DNA from: Rhipicephalus microplus
Lineage: Eukaryota; Arthropoda; Arachnida; Ixodida; Ixodidae
NCBI RefSeq assembly: GCF_043290135.1
Contig: NC_134702.1
Coordinates: forward strand, 88,188,817-88,252,816
DNA length: 64,000 nt
Direction: 5' to 3'
How positions within the stretch are numbered: the first letter of the stretch is position 1; each line of letters begins with the position of its first letter. Below are positions 23,256 through 34,099 of this stretch, one piece after another. The notes below the pieces were generated by a model. That model was not told the origin of the DNA. It saw only the letters and a list, made by a program, of their open reading frames with translations, and did no database searches. The translations under genes were made by a program, and so were the position numbers.

Positions 23256-25100
23256 TCATGCATCACTCTGGAGATAATGGTATCGTTGCGAAGAGAATCT
23301 CCACAAGATGGAATTCTGGTTAGCCGCAACAACTTTGAAAAACGCTGCCTTTGGTCTTTCTAGTGGCAAGCTAGCAAGGTGGTGGTTAGGCACTCTGGAT
23401 ATGTGACAGATATGTATCCGGAGTGTGTCGACAGTTATATATGTCATGATCGGAAGGTCTTTAGCAATACCAATTGTTGCTAACGTATTAGCGCACTGAG
23501 GTAGCCCCAAGCCTGTGCGGAGGACTTGGCCTTGAATGTTTTGCAGGACCCGGATGTTAGTTTTTCCGGCGTTAGAAAGCACGGGCGTGCTATACCGCAA
23601 TTATCCCAAGAAGAGCGCTCTGTACAGCTGAAGTATAGATGACACTGATGTGCCCCACGTTTTACCAGCGAGAAATCTCGTCACGTGTGTGATAGAGCTG
23701 AGCCTCTTCTTCAAGTGCGAGATGTGAGCACTCCACGAGAGATCTCTGCCGATAATGATGCCCAGGAATCGGTGACGTCTGGTATACGAAAGGTTCACGT
23801 TGTCGATAGAAACAGGATAACAGATCATGGGCTTGCGGGTAAAAGGGACTAAGGCGCACTTCTCGGTGGAAATTGTGAGGCCTCGAGCATGGAGGTACGT
23901 CGACGTTATTCTCACTGCTTTTTGGGGCCGTGTGCGTACCTGGAGTCGTGTCACTGCTGAAGCCCAGATACATATATCATCAGCGTATGTGGAGGTATTG
24001 ACTGATCGAGGTAGACTTTGTACAAGGCCAATAATCGTGAGGTTAAACAGCGTAGGGCTGAGAACCCCGCCTTGTGGAACGCCACGAGCGGTGTAATGAT
24101 CAACGGTGCGGCCTTCCGCAGTGAGCACGAAGAAGGATCTCATATGTAGGTAGCTCCGAATCCATCCAAACATTTCTCTACCGATTCCAATGTTCGCCAA
24201 GGCATCTAGGATGGCATCGTGCGTTACGATGTCGTATGCACCTTTCACATCGAGGAACATTGCAACCGACATGCGCTTGAGGTATTTATGTTGTTGCACA
24301 GAGGTTACCAGGTTAATGACATTATCAATAGAAGAGCGGCCTCTTCGAAAACCAGCCATGGCCTCTGGGTATATAATATAGCGTTCAAGGTACCACTCGA
24401 GGCGTGTCAGATCCATTCTTTCTATGATTTTCCTCACACAACTGGATAGCGCAATGGGTCGATATGATGCCAGATCAAGCGGCGACTTTCCTGGTTTGAG
24501 GATTGGTACCAAGCGGCTGGATTTCCACCTTTCTGGAACGACGCCATCGTTCCATGACTGGTTGTAGCATTTTAGTAGCTGGTCTCGGCCGCGTCTTCCA
24601 AGATGGCATAAAGCAGCGTATGTAGTACCGTCTGGCCAAGGTGACGATGAAAGTCTGCAGGTGGCTAGAGCTGCATCCAGTTCCTCGAGTGAGAAAAGCA
24701 TATTCAGTTCAGAAACTTGTGCTAAAGGAACATCCCCGAGAACTTCGTCACTCATGGTAACCACATTGCCCGCAATCCTCACGCACAAATCTTCAGCAAC
24801 GTCAACCTGTAGGCGGCCTTGATGGAGAGCCAATGTGCTGAATGGACGTTGTTGTGGAGTCGAGCCAAGGCCACGCGCCGTCCTCCATATATGGAAGATA
24901 GACTTGCGAGGATCGAGTGATTCACAAAATTTCTTCCACCGTTGGTCCTCCAGCTTGTCCAATCGACGTTGGATTTTCTTTTGTAGACGTGGAGCGTCTC
25001 TGAGGTCATGAATCGAATTAGTGCGCCTGTACCTCCCCTCCGCCCACCTACGAATCGTTCGTAGTCGTTCAAGTTCTATATCAAATTTTGTACGCTTTGA
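23256..25100 (-). pseudogene. LINE A reverse transcriptase
   Basis: The main frame (23601-24962, 453 codons) carries PDGTTYAALCHLG, SYRPIALSSCVRKIIERM, AGFRRGRSSIDN, DVKGAYD (first catalytic Asp near residue 238), GVPQGGVLSPTLFN and YADD (residues 326-329). All catalytic residues are intact. The frame ends at a single TAA at 23601-23603, in LFLG*LRYSTPVLS, where a Tyr codon is likely ancestral. The same frame then continues to 23256. Confidence 0.88.
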
Positions 25101-25103
25101 TGT

Positions 25104-25929
25104 TTACTTAAAGGCGCACGTAACCTCTTCCATCACATTTTTCATTACCTCCTCGAGGCTGCACGCGATATCATCGCATGCCTTTTCTACCTTTGCCTCG
25201 TACATTGTCCGATGAACTCTTCTGTTAGTTGATGAGGAGGAAGTTGCAACACCTGTGACCTTCAGATACGTTGGAATATGATCAGTGCCGTGAGTCTCAA
25301 TATCAGTGAGCCATCGCACTTGTTGGGTGAATTGCCGTGACACCAATGCAAGATCCAGGCAACTGCTATATCTCGAACCACGCAAATACGTTGGACTGCC
25401 GTCATTCATAACGGTAAGTTCGTGTCTTGAGGGAAATTCTGCAAGTTTCCGGCCTCTGGAATCAATTCTTGTGCTTCCCCAAAGCAAGTGATGAAATCAC
25501 CAATCACATTCCAAGGTCCAAGTGTAGCGGTCAAGATGTCATGTAGTCTTTCACCATCAAACTGACCAGATGGTGAGATGTATGCGCTTATAAGCGTGAA
25601 GGCTACCTTCTTCTTTGCAACGCGTAGGCATAAGTATTGATTTCCGGTATGGTGTTGTACCAAATGTGGAATGTAGGTTAAATCTGTGCGGATATATATA
25701 ATTACTTTGCTGTGCTCACCACAAGTCGATGAAGTGAAGGCGTCGTAGCCAGAAAGCTTTATCGCTTTTGACATATTAGGTTCACATATTACTAATATAG
25801 GAAGTCTGTTGCGGAAAACGTAAAGTCGAAATAATGAGATCCGTGATTTAAGTCCTCTGGCACTACATTCCACTTTAAAACTGTCGCACTATGTACTTCG
25901 TCTTGGAATGAAGGCAGTGAAGGAGCCAT
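25104..25929 (-). pseudogene. LINE A ORF2 start and APE endonuclease
   Basis: ORF2 starts at the ATG at 25927-25929, giving MAPSLPSFQDEVHSATVLKW. After a frameshift near 25870 it gives SARGLKSRI, VICEPNMS, LISAYISPSGQ and WNVIGDF, and after another shift near 25480 LWGSTRIDSRGRKL, LVMNDGSPTYLRG-like blocks and DLALVS. The Asn/Glu and GDF blocks fit an apurinic-type nuclease. Confidence 0.8.
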
Positions 25930-25934
25930 TTTGT

Positions 25935-27338
25935 CTATGCGAAGTTGGCAAGCACTGGACTCAGGGCATTCAATTCTTGCACTGCGCATAGAGCTGTAGG
26001 CGTGCTCGTTTTGCCTATAAGCGTGCGAATGGCATTGATGAGAGACTTGATCATCGTCAAAATTTCTCGGTCACGCTCTGTCACCTCATCTTGGCGAGAC
26101 TCAGAAAGTGGTGCTACCGGTGCACGATCCACTTTTTCTGCAGGGGTTATCCTTGGAAGTGATGGCCATGCATCTACCAGAGCCTCCTTTTCAGGGGCAG
26201 CATTCTCAGTGCACGTGTTCCTTCTGTCCGTCGGTGGTGGTGAAGCCGACTAAACGAAAGGAGGCTTTACAGAAGACTTGATACTGTGGGCAGGCTTTCT
26301 AGATGAGCGTCTGCGACGAGAACGATGTCGCCTGACGACAGCAACCGCTTCTCGGTGAGTCGAACGGTCCCTCACCATTTTCGTCAGAACCGAAATTTCC
26401 CGCCATATTTTCGGATACTCTTTTGATGTGGCGTCGTGGGGTCCTTGGCAATTCGGGCAATTATAGGAATTAGCCTTACAGTTGTCGGCAGAGTGTGGTG
26501 CACCACAACGAGAACACGCTGTAGGATTTCCACAGACGGCACTCACATGACCAAATTTCTGACATTTTCGGCATTGAAGCAGCTTAGGGACAAATGACCG
26601 CACAGCATATCGGAAATGACCCACCTTAACATGTGTCGGCAGGCAATCACTCTTTAAGTCTATCTTCGCACATCTCGACTTTCCTAGACAGCACACCTGT
26701 AGCATTTGGGGCCTATCATTAGCAGGCTTAATAAGAATCGGCAGATCTTCGTTCGAGATGGTCACATCGATGTCATATATGACGCCTGTAGTTGCCTGAT
26801 TGCCTAGCAGAATGATAGTGTGAATATTCATGCCGCCAGGGACGGTAACTTTGCTCAGTGAATCTAACGCTGACGCTTGAGCGACGTTCACTGCTACAAC
26901 ATTTTTCCGGTGATTCACTCTGATATCCCTAATACTGTTCAGCACCAGTGCCTCGAGCTCTGAAGATACAGCTTGCCTGTTCAGTAGTCTCATGTTGATG
27001 GATGGTTGCGTAAGAAAGAATAGGACAGTGTACCTCGGCGGGCTTTGCGGGGCCCTCCCAGCAGATGCGTCCATGGATGTCCTGAGCATCCTCCTCTTTG
27101 CTTTCTGGCTAATGACGGTCACGTATTCGTCGTCGGAGCTGTCGACGCTCTCGGCAGTGTCAATGAGGGTAGCCTCGCTGTCACTGGAAAGGCAGTTTCG
27201 CTTCCTTGAGGCTGCCAGCGCTGTCGCCGGCAACTCGGGTGGGCGTGCAGATGAGTCCACTTCCATCGCCGCCGAAAAGGGAACTATGTTCCCCGTATAA
27301 CTGCGAAAATAAGTGAAAAGTCTGCAGATGAACGGCAA
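25935..27338 (-). pseudogene. LINE A ORF1, gag-like zinc-knuckle protein with one internal stop
   Basis: The frame is open from 27338 to a single TAG at 26250-26252 and then open again in the same frame to 25935. A start at the Met at 27264-27266 (MEVDSSARPPE) is more plausible than the first Met. From the first Met, residues 256-269 form a CCHC knuckle (CRKCQKFGHVSAVC) and 275-287 a second. A third (294-308) has lost its last Cys to Tyr. An Arg-rich tract follows. ORF1 proteins of this type bind element RNA. The stop TAG at 25935-25937 is followed after 5 nt by the ORF2 ATG. Confidence 0.85.
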
Positions 27339-27385
27339 ACACTCAGCTACAGCAACACTTCGTCTTCGTCTTTTGGGCCACTTCT

Positions 27386-28469
27386 AAACTTGAGGTATTC
27401 TTATTGCCCTTGTTATATTTTACGATCCGACTATTTCCGCCTTGTTGGGTTTAGAGGAAGCGCCGATTTGTTGTGGCAGCATGGCTCTTTTACTGTTAAT
27501 GTCCTCACTGTAATGTCAATCAACAAGGCAGTGAGAATACTTCTTAATGGTTTGTGTTAGCTACAATGAAAAAAATAAGTGAAGTAAGCAAGTAATATTC
27601 ATTATAAAAGGCGCGATAGCAAACCATGGCTTTATTTCCCAAAGGAGAAAAGTAAGAGAAGCACACAGAATGACTAAATCTCCAGTGCCATTTTTGGGTG
27701 TCTCGTGCTTCCATGATGTAAAAAAATGACTCATAATTTTTACTCGCCTTTCTAAGCAACAGAAAATGTGCAGCCCAGACGACGATGCTAGCCTAGGTAA
27801 GTTTGTAGAGGAACGTAGTTCATTTCAAAAAAATAGCCTATTAAGGGAGGCGGAGTTTACGTCTACCTACAATGCGCCCTTCATTTACTGAAAGATACTT
27901 CCAGAATAATAGCTTATGTGTGGAATGTAAAAGCAGCTGGTAAAACTAGAATGGTGTTAGTTTTCGGTTGGTTCCCGTAACTCTCAAAATATGTGTTTGT
28001 AGGATACACAGGTTTTATTTATAAGCCGTTATTGTTCTTGTTCTCTATACAAAGAGACAGTATTATAATTGCGAACGAATTAGTGCGTAGTTCACCACCA
28101 CGGCAATAGTTGTTTTATTCTACTTATGCTGCCTATTCAACATGGTCTGTGTCTTGTAAGACTATTAACATGAGGTGACCATGTGAGATTTTGTTAGAAA
28201 AGAACGCCGAAAAATTCACGCTGTCTTACATACTCGAAAGTATCAAGATAGAATTTCAAATGTCTGTCATTCCTGATAGACTTATTTAGGGAGCAAGAAT
28301 TGAGATGTTTAGCTTTTTGGTATTTTGTACCAGATCATTTACAAAATTCCATTTAGACAAAATATTGAGAGATTGAACTGTAGAATACTTAATTTTTTTC
28401 CTGAAACACATTCATGTCATCGGTGTAACGAATTATATATGGCCTAGATATATGCGAAGCATATATGCA
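27386..28469. other. No recognised gene
   Basis: AT-rich DNA between LINE A and the GATA element copy. Only short frames without motifs are present. Confidence 0.4.
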
Positions 28470-28579
28470 AAGCATTTTAAATGTGAAGCTTTTCTTAGCG
28501 AACTTCGGCTACTGTAAGCGTATCTATCTATCTATCTAGCCGCTTACGTTTGGGTGCTCTCGTGGTCACCCCCTTTGTA

Positions 28580-29740
28580 TAACTGTCAGTTCAAGCGCAC
28601 AAATAAACAGAAAGGAAGAGAGGACAAGCGCTTTCTCGTAACCAAACGATCTACTAGAGAGGAAACAATATATAAACAGGCAATCAAAAAAGAACGCATG
28701 TGTGTGCAGGCAAAAAAAGTACACCCGTGGCACCTCGAGAACACAGGGTAAAAAAAGAAAGATTATCTTGAAACATAATCTAGAAAAGCAAACTCTTTAT
28801 CGTGCAGCAAAACCGGAGGCTGGCAGACGCATTGTTCTCCTCTTTTTTTATGTGAAAAGCTTCTGTCCACTTACGAGTTAATTGATTGATAGATTGAAAA
28901 ACCACTTCAGTATCCTGAAAAAGAGGATGACAACCACACTCTCTGCAATGAGCTTCGAGATGCGATGCACCCAAGGATTTCAAAAAAGAATCGTGCTCTC
29001 TAAGACGAACATTGACGCACCTTCCCGACTGACCTATTTACACTTTACCACAGCTAAAAGGAGTCATGCAAATAACGCCCATTACGCAGTCCACGAACTT
29101 TTTGCTGTGTTTCATGCGACATTGCGGAAACTCTCTGCGCATGCGCAAACAAATAGACTGCAGTTTGTTTTTGGCTGAAAAAAGCACATCGACTTCATAT
29201 CTATTAGCAAGTTGCTTAAGTTCATGCGATGTCTTATGACGGTAAGGAATCACTGCTATCCTCCTACCGTTTCTACTCTTATCACGACGCCCCGAGTGGT
29301 TCTCTTCAAATTTAAGTTTCTTAATCATGTTGTTACACACGGACATGATGACATCATTATGATACCATGCCTGTACTAGTTTCTTTACTTGACTATCAAA
29401 GCTTACTTTCATTCTGTGTTGGCAGGACTTTTTCAGAGCAAAACCCAAACCCGTAGTAACGATACTTCTCTTCATTAGCGTAGAGTGGCTCGACCTGTAA
29501 TTGAGTATGGACTTTACTGATCTAAGAGAAAAATGCCAGCAAACATGCTGGGGTTCGAAGACGAAGTCAAGATCTATAAATTGCAGTTGCTTTAGACGCA
29601 GCTGTTCAAAAGATAAGTTTAGTTTCTTGCCTGTTTCTTTAAAAACCATGAAAATATTCACATCATCTCGCGTAAATTGTGAGGACGTAGTGAACACAAG
29701 AAAATCATCGTTACAAGAAACTCATCACACCCTTAACTTG
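28580..29740 (-). mobile_element. Penelope-like element fragment (RT end plus GIY-YIG nuclease)
   Basis: The minus-strand frame 29697-29038 begins just after a DDFLVF block (the reverse transcriptase catalytic Asp pair, near 29710) and runs through SSHSTLMKRSIVTTGLGFAL, AVIPYRHKTSHELKQLANRY and KFVDCVMGVICMTPFSCGKV. After one stop it continues as IGQSGRCVNVRLREH, HCRECGCHPLF and AFHIKKE to 28780. This is the thumb, linker and GIY-YIG endonuclease of a Penelope-like retroelement, 5'-truncated inside the reverse transcriptase. The only break downstream of the truncation is the TAA at 29038-29040. Confidence 0.85.
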
Positions 29741-30038
29741 GCGTGAACCAAAATTAGCATGGGAGGGTAAGATGATTTGACAAATATGACTCACTGGTCA
29801 AGACATGAATAATGTCACAATCCTGTCGAGTACGTCGTCAAACACTTCCCGTAAGACATTGGCACATACTCACAAGCGGGTATGTGCCACTGGTAAGCGG
29901 GTATGTGCCACAGGTGGTTGACACTGGGTATCTACCCCGGAACGACGAGAGCACACATGGGCAATTTTAACGCGTGAGCGTTAAGCAATACCTGACATCG
30001 GTAGCGTCGACCCAAGGAAGGAATACAATAATTGTCAA

Positions 30039-30110
30039 GGTACCAGCAGGAATCGAACCCAAGCATTCTGCGTGGCAATCAAGCATTCTACCACAGAGCT
30101 ACGCCAGGTC
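30039..30110 (-). repeat. tRNA-Gly(GCC)-like module, non-functional
   Basis: On the minus strand: GGCGTAGCTCTGTGGTAGAA (A box), TTGCCACGC at the anticodon loop and GGGTTCGATTCC (perfect B box). This is the better preserved of the two modules in the GATA element. The acceptor strands do not pair, so a working tRNA is unlikely, although pol III binding could remain possible. Confidence 0.65.
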
Positions 30111-30659
30111 TCGGAACTGCTTTTCAAATAGACGCTAATTTTTGTCAAATGTCAATAGGGGTTTCTGTGCCGCCTACCCAATGTTATAAACATTACATAC
30201 GTACTCCTTTCATACAACCGTCATGTCGGGTTAACGCCAATGGCGGTGAGGTGCCATGTGCTGAATTCGATTAAGGTAGCAGTGTCAAGGGCCGGCATCT
30301 TCGCAAGCATCAGCGCTTCTTATAAGCTTCTGGTGTTCCTAAAACACATTTCTAGCTGACATCGTTGTGCAAGTGAAAAACTAGTTATATAAATATCTAC
30401 AACTCTTCAACATATATTTCTGCGTGCAACATTTGCAAATATATTTAGTGTCATTTCATGACGTGTCGCTCAAAAATAAAATGCAACACTGTCACCTTCC
30501 CTCCACGTGCTTCGCAATAAATTGAATCCCAGGTACATGGTATCTGCCCAATTTTGCATTATTTCTGTACAACAATAAAAAGTGGTCAATTCATGAAACC
30601 GTGTGGACTACCACATTTATTTTCTCTCGAAACTGATTTTAATTAATGCGTGTCCTTGT

Positions 30660-30902
30660 TGATTTGATTGATTTGTGGGGTTCAACATCCCAAAACCACC
30701 AGGTGATTATGAGAGACGCCGTAATGGAGGGCTCCGGAAATTTTGACCACCTGGGGTTCTTTAACGTGCACCCAAATCGGGGTACACGGGCCTACAACAT
30801 TTTCGCCTCAATCGGAAATGCAAGCGCCGCAGCCGGGATTTGATCCCGTGACTTGCGGGTCAGCAGCCGAGTACCTTAGCCACTAGACCACCGTGGCGGG
30901 GC
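30660..30902 (-). mobile_element. Young full-length Ruka-like SINE with 15-bp target-site duplication
   Basis: The perfect direct repeat AATGCGTGTCCTTGT (30645-30659 and 30903-30917) brackets the element. On the minus strand it reads CCCGCCACGGTGGTCTAGTG (A box), GGGATCAAATCCCGG (B box), the SINE body with CCCCAGGTGGTC and CCGGAGCCC, then GGGATGTTGAACCCC and an AATCAAATCAA tail. The perfect duplication and intact boxes mark it as one of the most recent insertions in the window. Confidence 0.93.
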
Positions 30903-30917
30903 AATGCGTGTCCTTGT

Positions 30918-32439
30918 ACTGGCCCGCAGTTTTTCAAATAAGTATACGTATGGGTCAGGAGCGAATTGCGTCATAGCACATTTACTTAATTTTTTAGTTA
31001 AACGTAATGTCTAATAAAGTAAAACGCCTCATTCAAGTCTATAAATGGTGTACGAGTTTTCTTAAAAATTCTGAATGACTTTTTTAGGTATTAGCACCAT
31101 TTTACTTCACTCTCCTTGCTGAAAACCAAGCTGGTTATCTTTGGCTATTGCATATGTAGTGAATAATTTGATAAATTATACAATAATCACTTCCTCCAAA
31201 CTTTCAAAAACAGTGGTAATATCGAGATGTGTGTATAGTTAATATTGCCACATTTTGTTAAGTTCCGTTATTGGCCAATTACACGTATAAATAATGTCTT
31301 ACGCTAACTGCGCCGACTTAATAAGAACCATCGAGATAATCTTACAATATTCCGATACGAATACGCACACAATGCGAACGTTACAGCTTTTTCTGGAACC
31401 TACATGGTGTCTTTGAATAACGCAATAATATACGACGGAACATGGAATAATGCCGACGAATGTCACCGCTTGTAAGTTTTTTTTTTGATTGCTGACGCTC
31501 TTTTCGCTGATATCAGTGCACATACACTGTACTTTGCTGCAGTAAAACTTTCAGTCAGAAAATATGTAGGGCTTGAAGTTAGGCCAAATAAATTGTTTCC
31601 ATTCGGACACGCTGCCTGCTGCCTTCATTCACGTCACAACCACAAGACATCTGGATTATCCCGATGGTTATTCGTCATTTGACGATCACCAGTGTGAGTC
31701 TATTTTTTTAACTACGAATATTTTAATAATAATTTGACACTCTTACAATACACTGAAACACTAGAAAACTGCTTAACTATATATTGCTCTTTCTTTATTG
31801 GACGCATTCCTTACTCATAACTTCGCAGTTAGGTATGCGTTGCTTTTACGCACTCCGAGGCATTCAATACGAAATGAGGGCTGTTGTGTTTGTAATACTA
31901 GTGGTTGCGAAGGCGTGTTCATAAAACGCAGATCCCAGGTCCTAAATGCCACTTCCCTCGCTTATGAGACAGCACATCGCTACATGAAACGCTTCTTTTT
32001 GCACACATTTCACAAATTATGAACGGGAAAAAGTAAACACTGCTAAGCACGTCGTCACCCTGATCTTCTTTTAACAAATATTCATTTCTTTCATGCTGCA
32101 TAACAAAGCACAAGCCAGCATGTCATAAGAAAGTGAAATTGATTCTGAAACTCATTCGTTGCATATGCAAAGTTTTTAAACCCAGAGCACTTGCCAAGCG
32201 TACGTTTCGATGACAGCGAATCATTTATGCGATGTAAGAACATCGGGGCACTCACTAATGGTGTGAGTCGCGCTGTCAGATTGTAAGACTTGGCGTGCTA
32301 AAATATAAAATATTGGTCACATTTCATGCAGGCAAACGGCGATAATTCAGGGAGTAAAAAAAAACCCTCCCATATCCACAAACTGAATGATGTTAGAGGA
32401 GCTTGCTCAGGTATGATCGGGCGATCTGCGAATTCTTCG
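30918..32439. other. No recognised gene
   Basis: AT-rich DNA. Near 32366-32395 a scrap (CATATCCACAAACTGAATGA plus GAGGAGCTTGCTC) resembles the joined ends of the CCGT-minisatellite element. Confidence 0.4.
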
Positions 32440-32496
32440 CTTACATCTGCTAATAAAGGCGTAGCATTTGTTAGCGACCTTCAGAGACATTGAGCG

Positions 32497-32590
<94 letters not shown>
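32440..32590 (-). repeat. (TATC)n microsatellite with GATA-element flank
   Basis: About 23 TATC units (32498-32590) are preceded by TAGCATTTGTTAGCGACCTT and TTGAGCGTA, the same terminal block that borders the arrays at 16.27, 28.5 and 37.1 kb. The rest of the dispersed element is missing. Confidence 0.9.
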
Positions 32591-32669
32591 GCACACCCAG
32601 CCCAAATACCACTGACACCTTCCTGTTTTCGTCTCTTTCACATTCTTTTCTCTCCCCCACCACCCCTCA

Positions 32670-33160
32670 TATTGATTGATATGTTAGGTTTAACGTCCCG
32701 AAACCACTACAGTCTAAAAAAATATCGAGTAAAAACAGTGTCTTTTTGTCCAACAACAATAATCGTCATCAGGCTTGCGTGCGCTTTCTTTCTTGAAAAC
32801 TCAGAGCTGGCCACTTTCCTACCGAGTATGCAATGTAACCCTGATAATGGGCATGTCGATCGTGACCGGAATGTACCGGGCGCGGGGCGATAGCCCAAGG
32901 ATGGAACGCAGTATAGATGACGATTATTGTTGTGGGACAAAATGACACCCTTTTTACTCGCTTTTTTTTAGAGTGTATATGTTTATGAGAGACGCCGTTG
33001 TGGAGGGCTCTGGAAATTTTGACCACCTGGGGGTTCTTTAACGAGCACCGAAATCTGAGCACAAGGGCCTACAGCATTTCAGCCCTAATAAGAAATGCAG
33101 CCGCCGCAGCCGGGATTTGATCCCAGCCGAGTACCTTACTCAATAGACCACTCCGGCGTG
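32670..33160 (-). mobile_element. Ruka-like SINE split by a MITE
   Basis: The SINE tail end (TTGATTGATATGTTAGGTTT, 32672-32709) and the rest of the SINE (32976-33160, with ATGAGAGACGCCGTTGTGGA and a tRNA-like head) are collinear once 266 bp of inserted DNA is removed. The head has lost part of its A-box region. Confidence 0.88.
32710..32975. mobile_element. 266-bp Tc1/mariner-type MITE with 60-bp inverted ends
   Basis: The terminal inverted repeats are 32710-32770 and 32916-32975 (both end in CAACAATAATCGTCATC on their inner side), starting CAGTCTAAAAAAATATCGAG and CACTCTAAAAAAAAGCGAG. The host SINE reads CCAC-TA-TATG, and the element is bordered by TA on both sides (32708-32709 and 32976-32977). 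That is a TA target duplication, diagnostic of the Tc1/mariner superfamily. It has no coding capacity. Confidence 0.9.
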
Positions 33161-33300
33161 GTCCCGCTACCCATCATCTGTGCGGCGTTGAGCTGACTTC
33201 CAGAGAGAGACGGTTACCACAAAACAATGTTCTTTTCACAACCCTTTCACGCAAATTCTCTTCGAGGAGGTGAGCGCGCAGGTCATCGAAACCTGAAGAT

Positions 33301-33560
33301 GGCTGGATGGATGGATGGATGAATGGATGGATGGATGGATGATGGATGGATGGATGGATGGATGGATGGATGGATGGATGGCTGGATGGATGGATGGATG
33401 GATGGATGGATGGATGGGTGGATGGATGGATGGATGGATGGATGGATGGATGGATGGATGGATGGATGGATGGATGGATGGATGGATGGATGGATGGATG
33501 GATGGATGGATGGATGGATGGATGGATGGATGGATGGATGGATGAATGAATGAATGGATA
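33301..33560. repeat. (GGAT)n microsatellite at a LINE 3' end
   Basis: About 260 bp of GGAT units with a few variants (GAAT, GGGT, GGCT). Read on the minus strand it is the (TCCA)n tail that directly follows the 3' untranslated region of LINE C. The long Met-Asp-Gly-Trp frames here are artefacts. Confidence 0.95.
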
Positions 33561-33694
33561 TGTCTCTACTCTTTAGATCAGACGGCGGCTAGCGCCACCA
33601 AGCCGTAATACTCAATAAACCAAAAATCAGATTTACTTTTTTTTCTTAAACAGTGAGGTCGAGGATTCGCACTCTGCAGTGAAGGGTTTAATTT

Positions 33695-34099
33695 TTACTC
33701 GTGCCTTGACTTTAGCCACCAATCAGACAACCTCCTTTTAGTTAGATCTACCTGCTTAAAGTCTATTTTGCTCTGACTGTCTCCGAACCCCAGTGTTATG
33801 AAAAACTCTGTGCCATCATGCTGAACTATAGGGTGAAGCCCTTTACAGAACATTATCAAGTGTTCGGCAGTATGTTCTTCCTCTCCACACGCACTGCATA
33901 CCGTGTCTACCCCTTCGCATTTGGCACGATTTGTCTTGATTCGCAATGCTCCCGTCCTGGCCTCAAACAGTAGAAAACTACCCCGGGTTATATCATAGAT
34001 CTTTTTCTTGGCAATTTCCTGCTTAAAAATTTGATACATCTCTAGTGCGGACTTCTTAATCGTGCCAATTCTCCAGATATCTGTCTCAGCTTCCTTCAC
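33695..34099 (-). pseudogene. LINE C carboxy-terminal zinc-binding region
   Basis: A 134-residue frame with the Cys/His block CSACGEEEHTAEHLIMFC preceded by a stretch rich in Arg and Lys. The position after the reverse transcriptase and the block itself fit the terminal CCHC-like region of many LINE ORF2 proteins. Confidence 0.7.

Larger units (their letters stand above)
22126..27374 (-). mobile_element. Full-length I-type LINE (LINE A), 5.25 kb
   Basis: The minus-strand order is 5' leader (27267-27374), ORF1 with zinc knuckles, ORF2 with APE endonuclease, reverse transcriptase, RNase H and a terminal Cys/His region, then a 3' untranslated region ending in a GA-rich run. Imperfect 11-bp direct repeats GGGCCACCTCT (22115-22125) and GGGCCACTTCT (27375-27385) flank it and fix both ends. 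An RNase H domain places it in the I group of non-LTR elements. A handful of stops and frameshifts make it inactive, though it is far better preserved than the other LINEs here. Confidence 0.88.
28470..30535 (-). mobile_element. Dispersed 1 kb GATA element, copy 2, split by a Penelope-like insertion
   Basis: In reverse orientation this repeats 15300-16330. The part 29715-30535 covers the start, the tRNA-Gly-like module and the GGCACATACCCG units. The part 28470-28580 covers GTGACCACGAGAGCACCC, a short GATA array (28520-28540) and the terminal CCGAAGTTCGCTAAGAAAAG block. The two parts are adjacent in copy 1. Here they are separated by about 1.1 kb that contains Penelope-like coding sequence. 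Confidence 0.75.

Noticed and set aside
30039..30110. Functional tRNA-Gly gene
   Set aside because: A and B boxes and a GCC-like anticodon region are present, but acceptor and anticodon stems do not pair and the module is embedded in a repeated element.
32468..32893. 141-codon frame starting before the TATC array
   Set aside because: It runs through the microsatellite, SINE tail and MITE. It is a chance frame across repeats.
33315..33553. Met-Asp-Gly-Trp repeat proteins in three frames
   Set aside because: Pure consequence of the (GGAT)n microsatellite. The same applies to frames in the GATA, CATA and TATC arrays.
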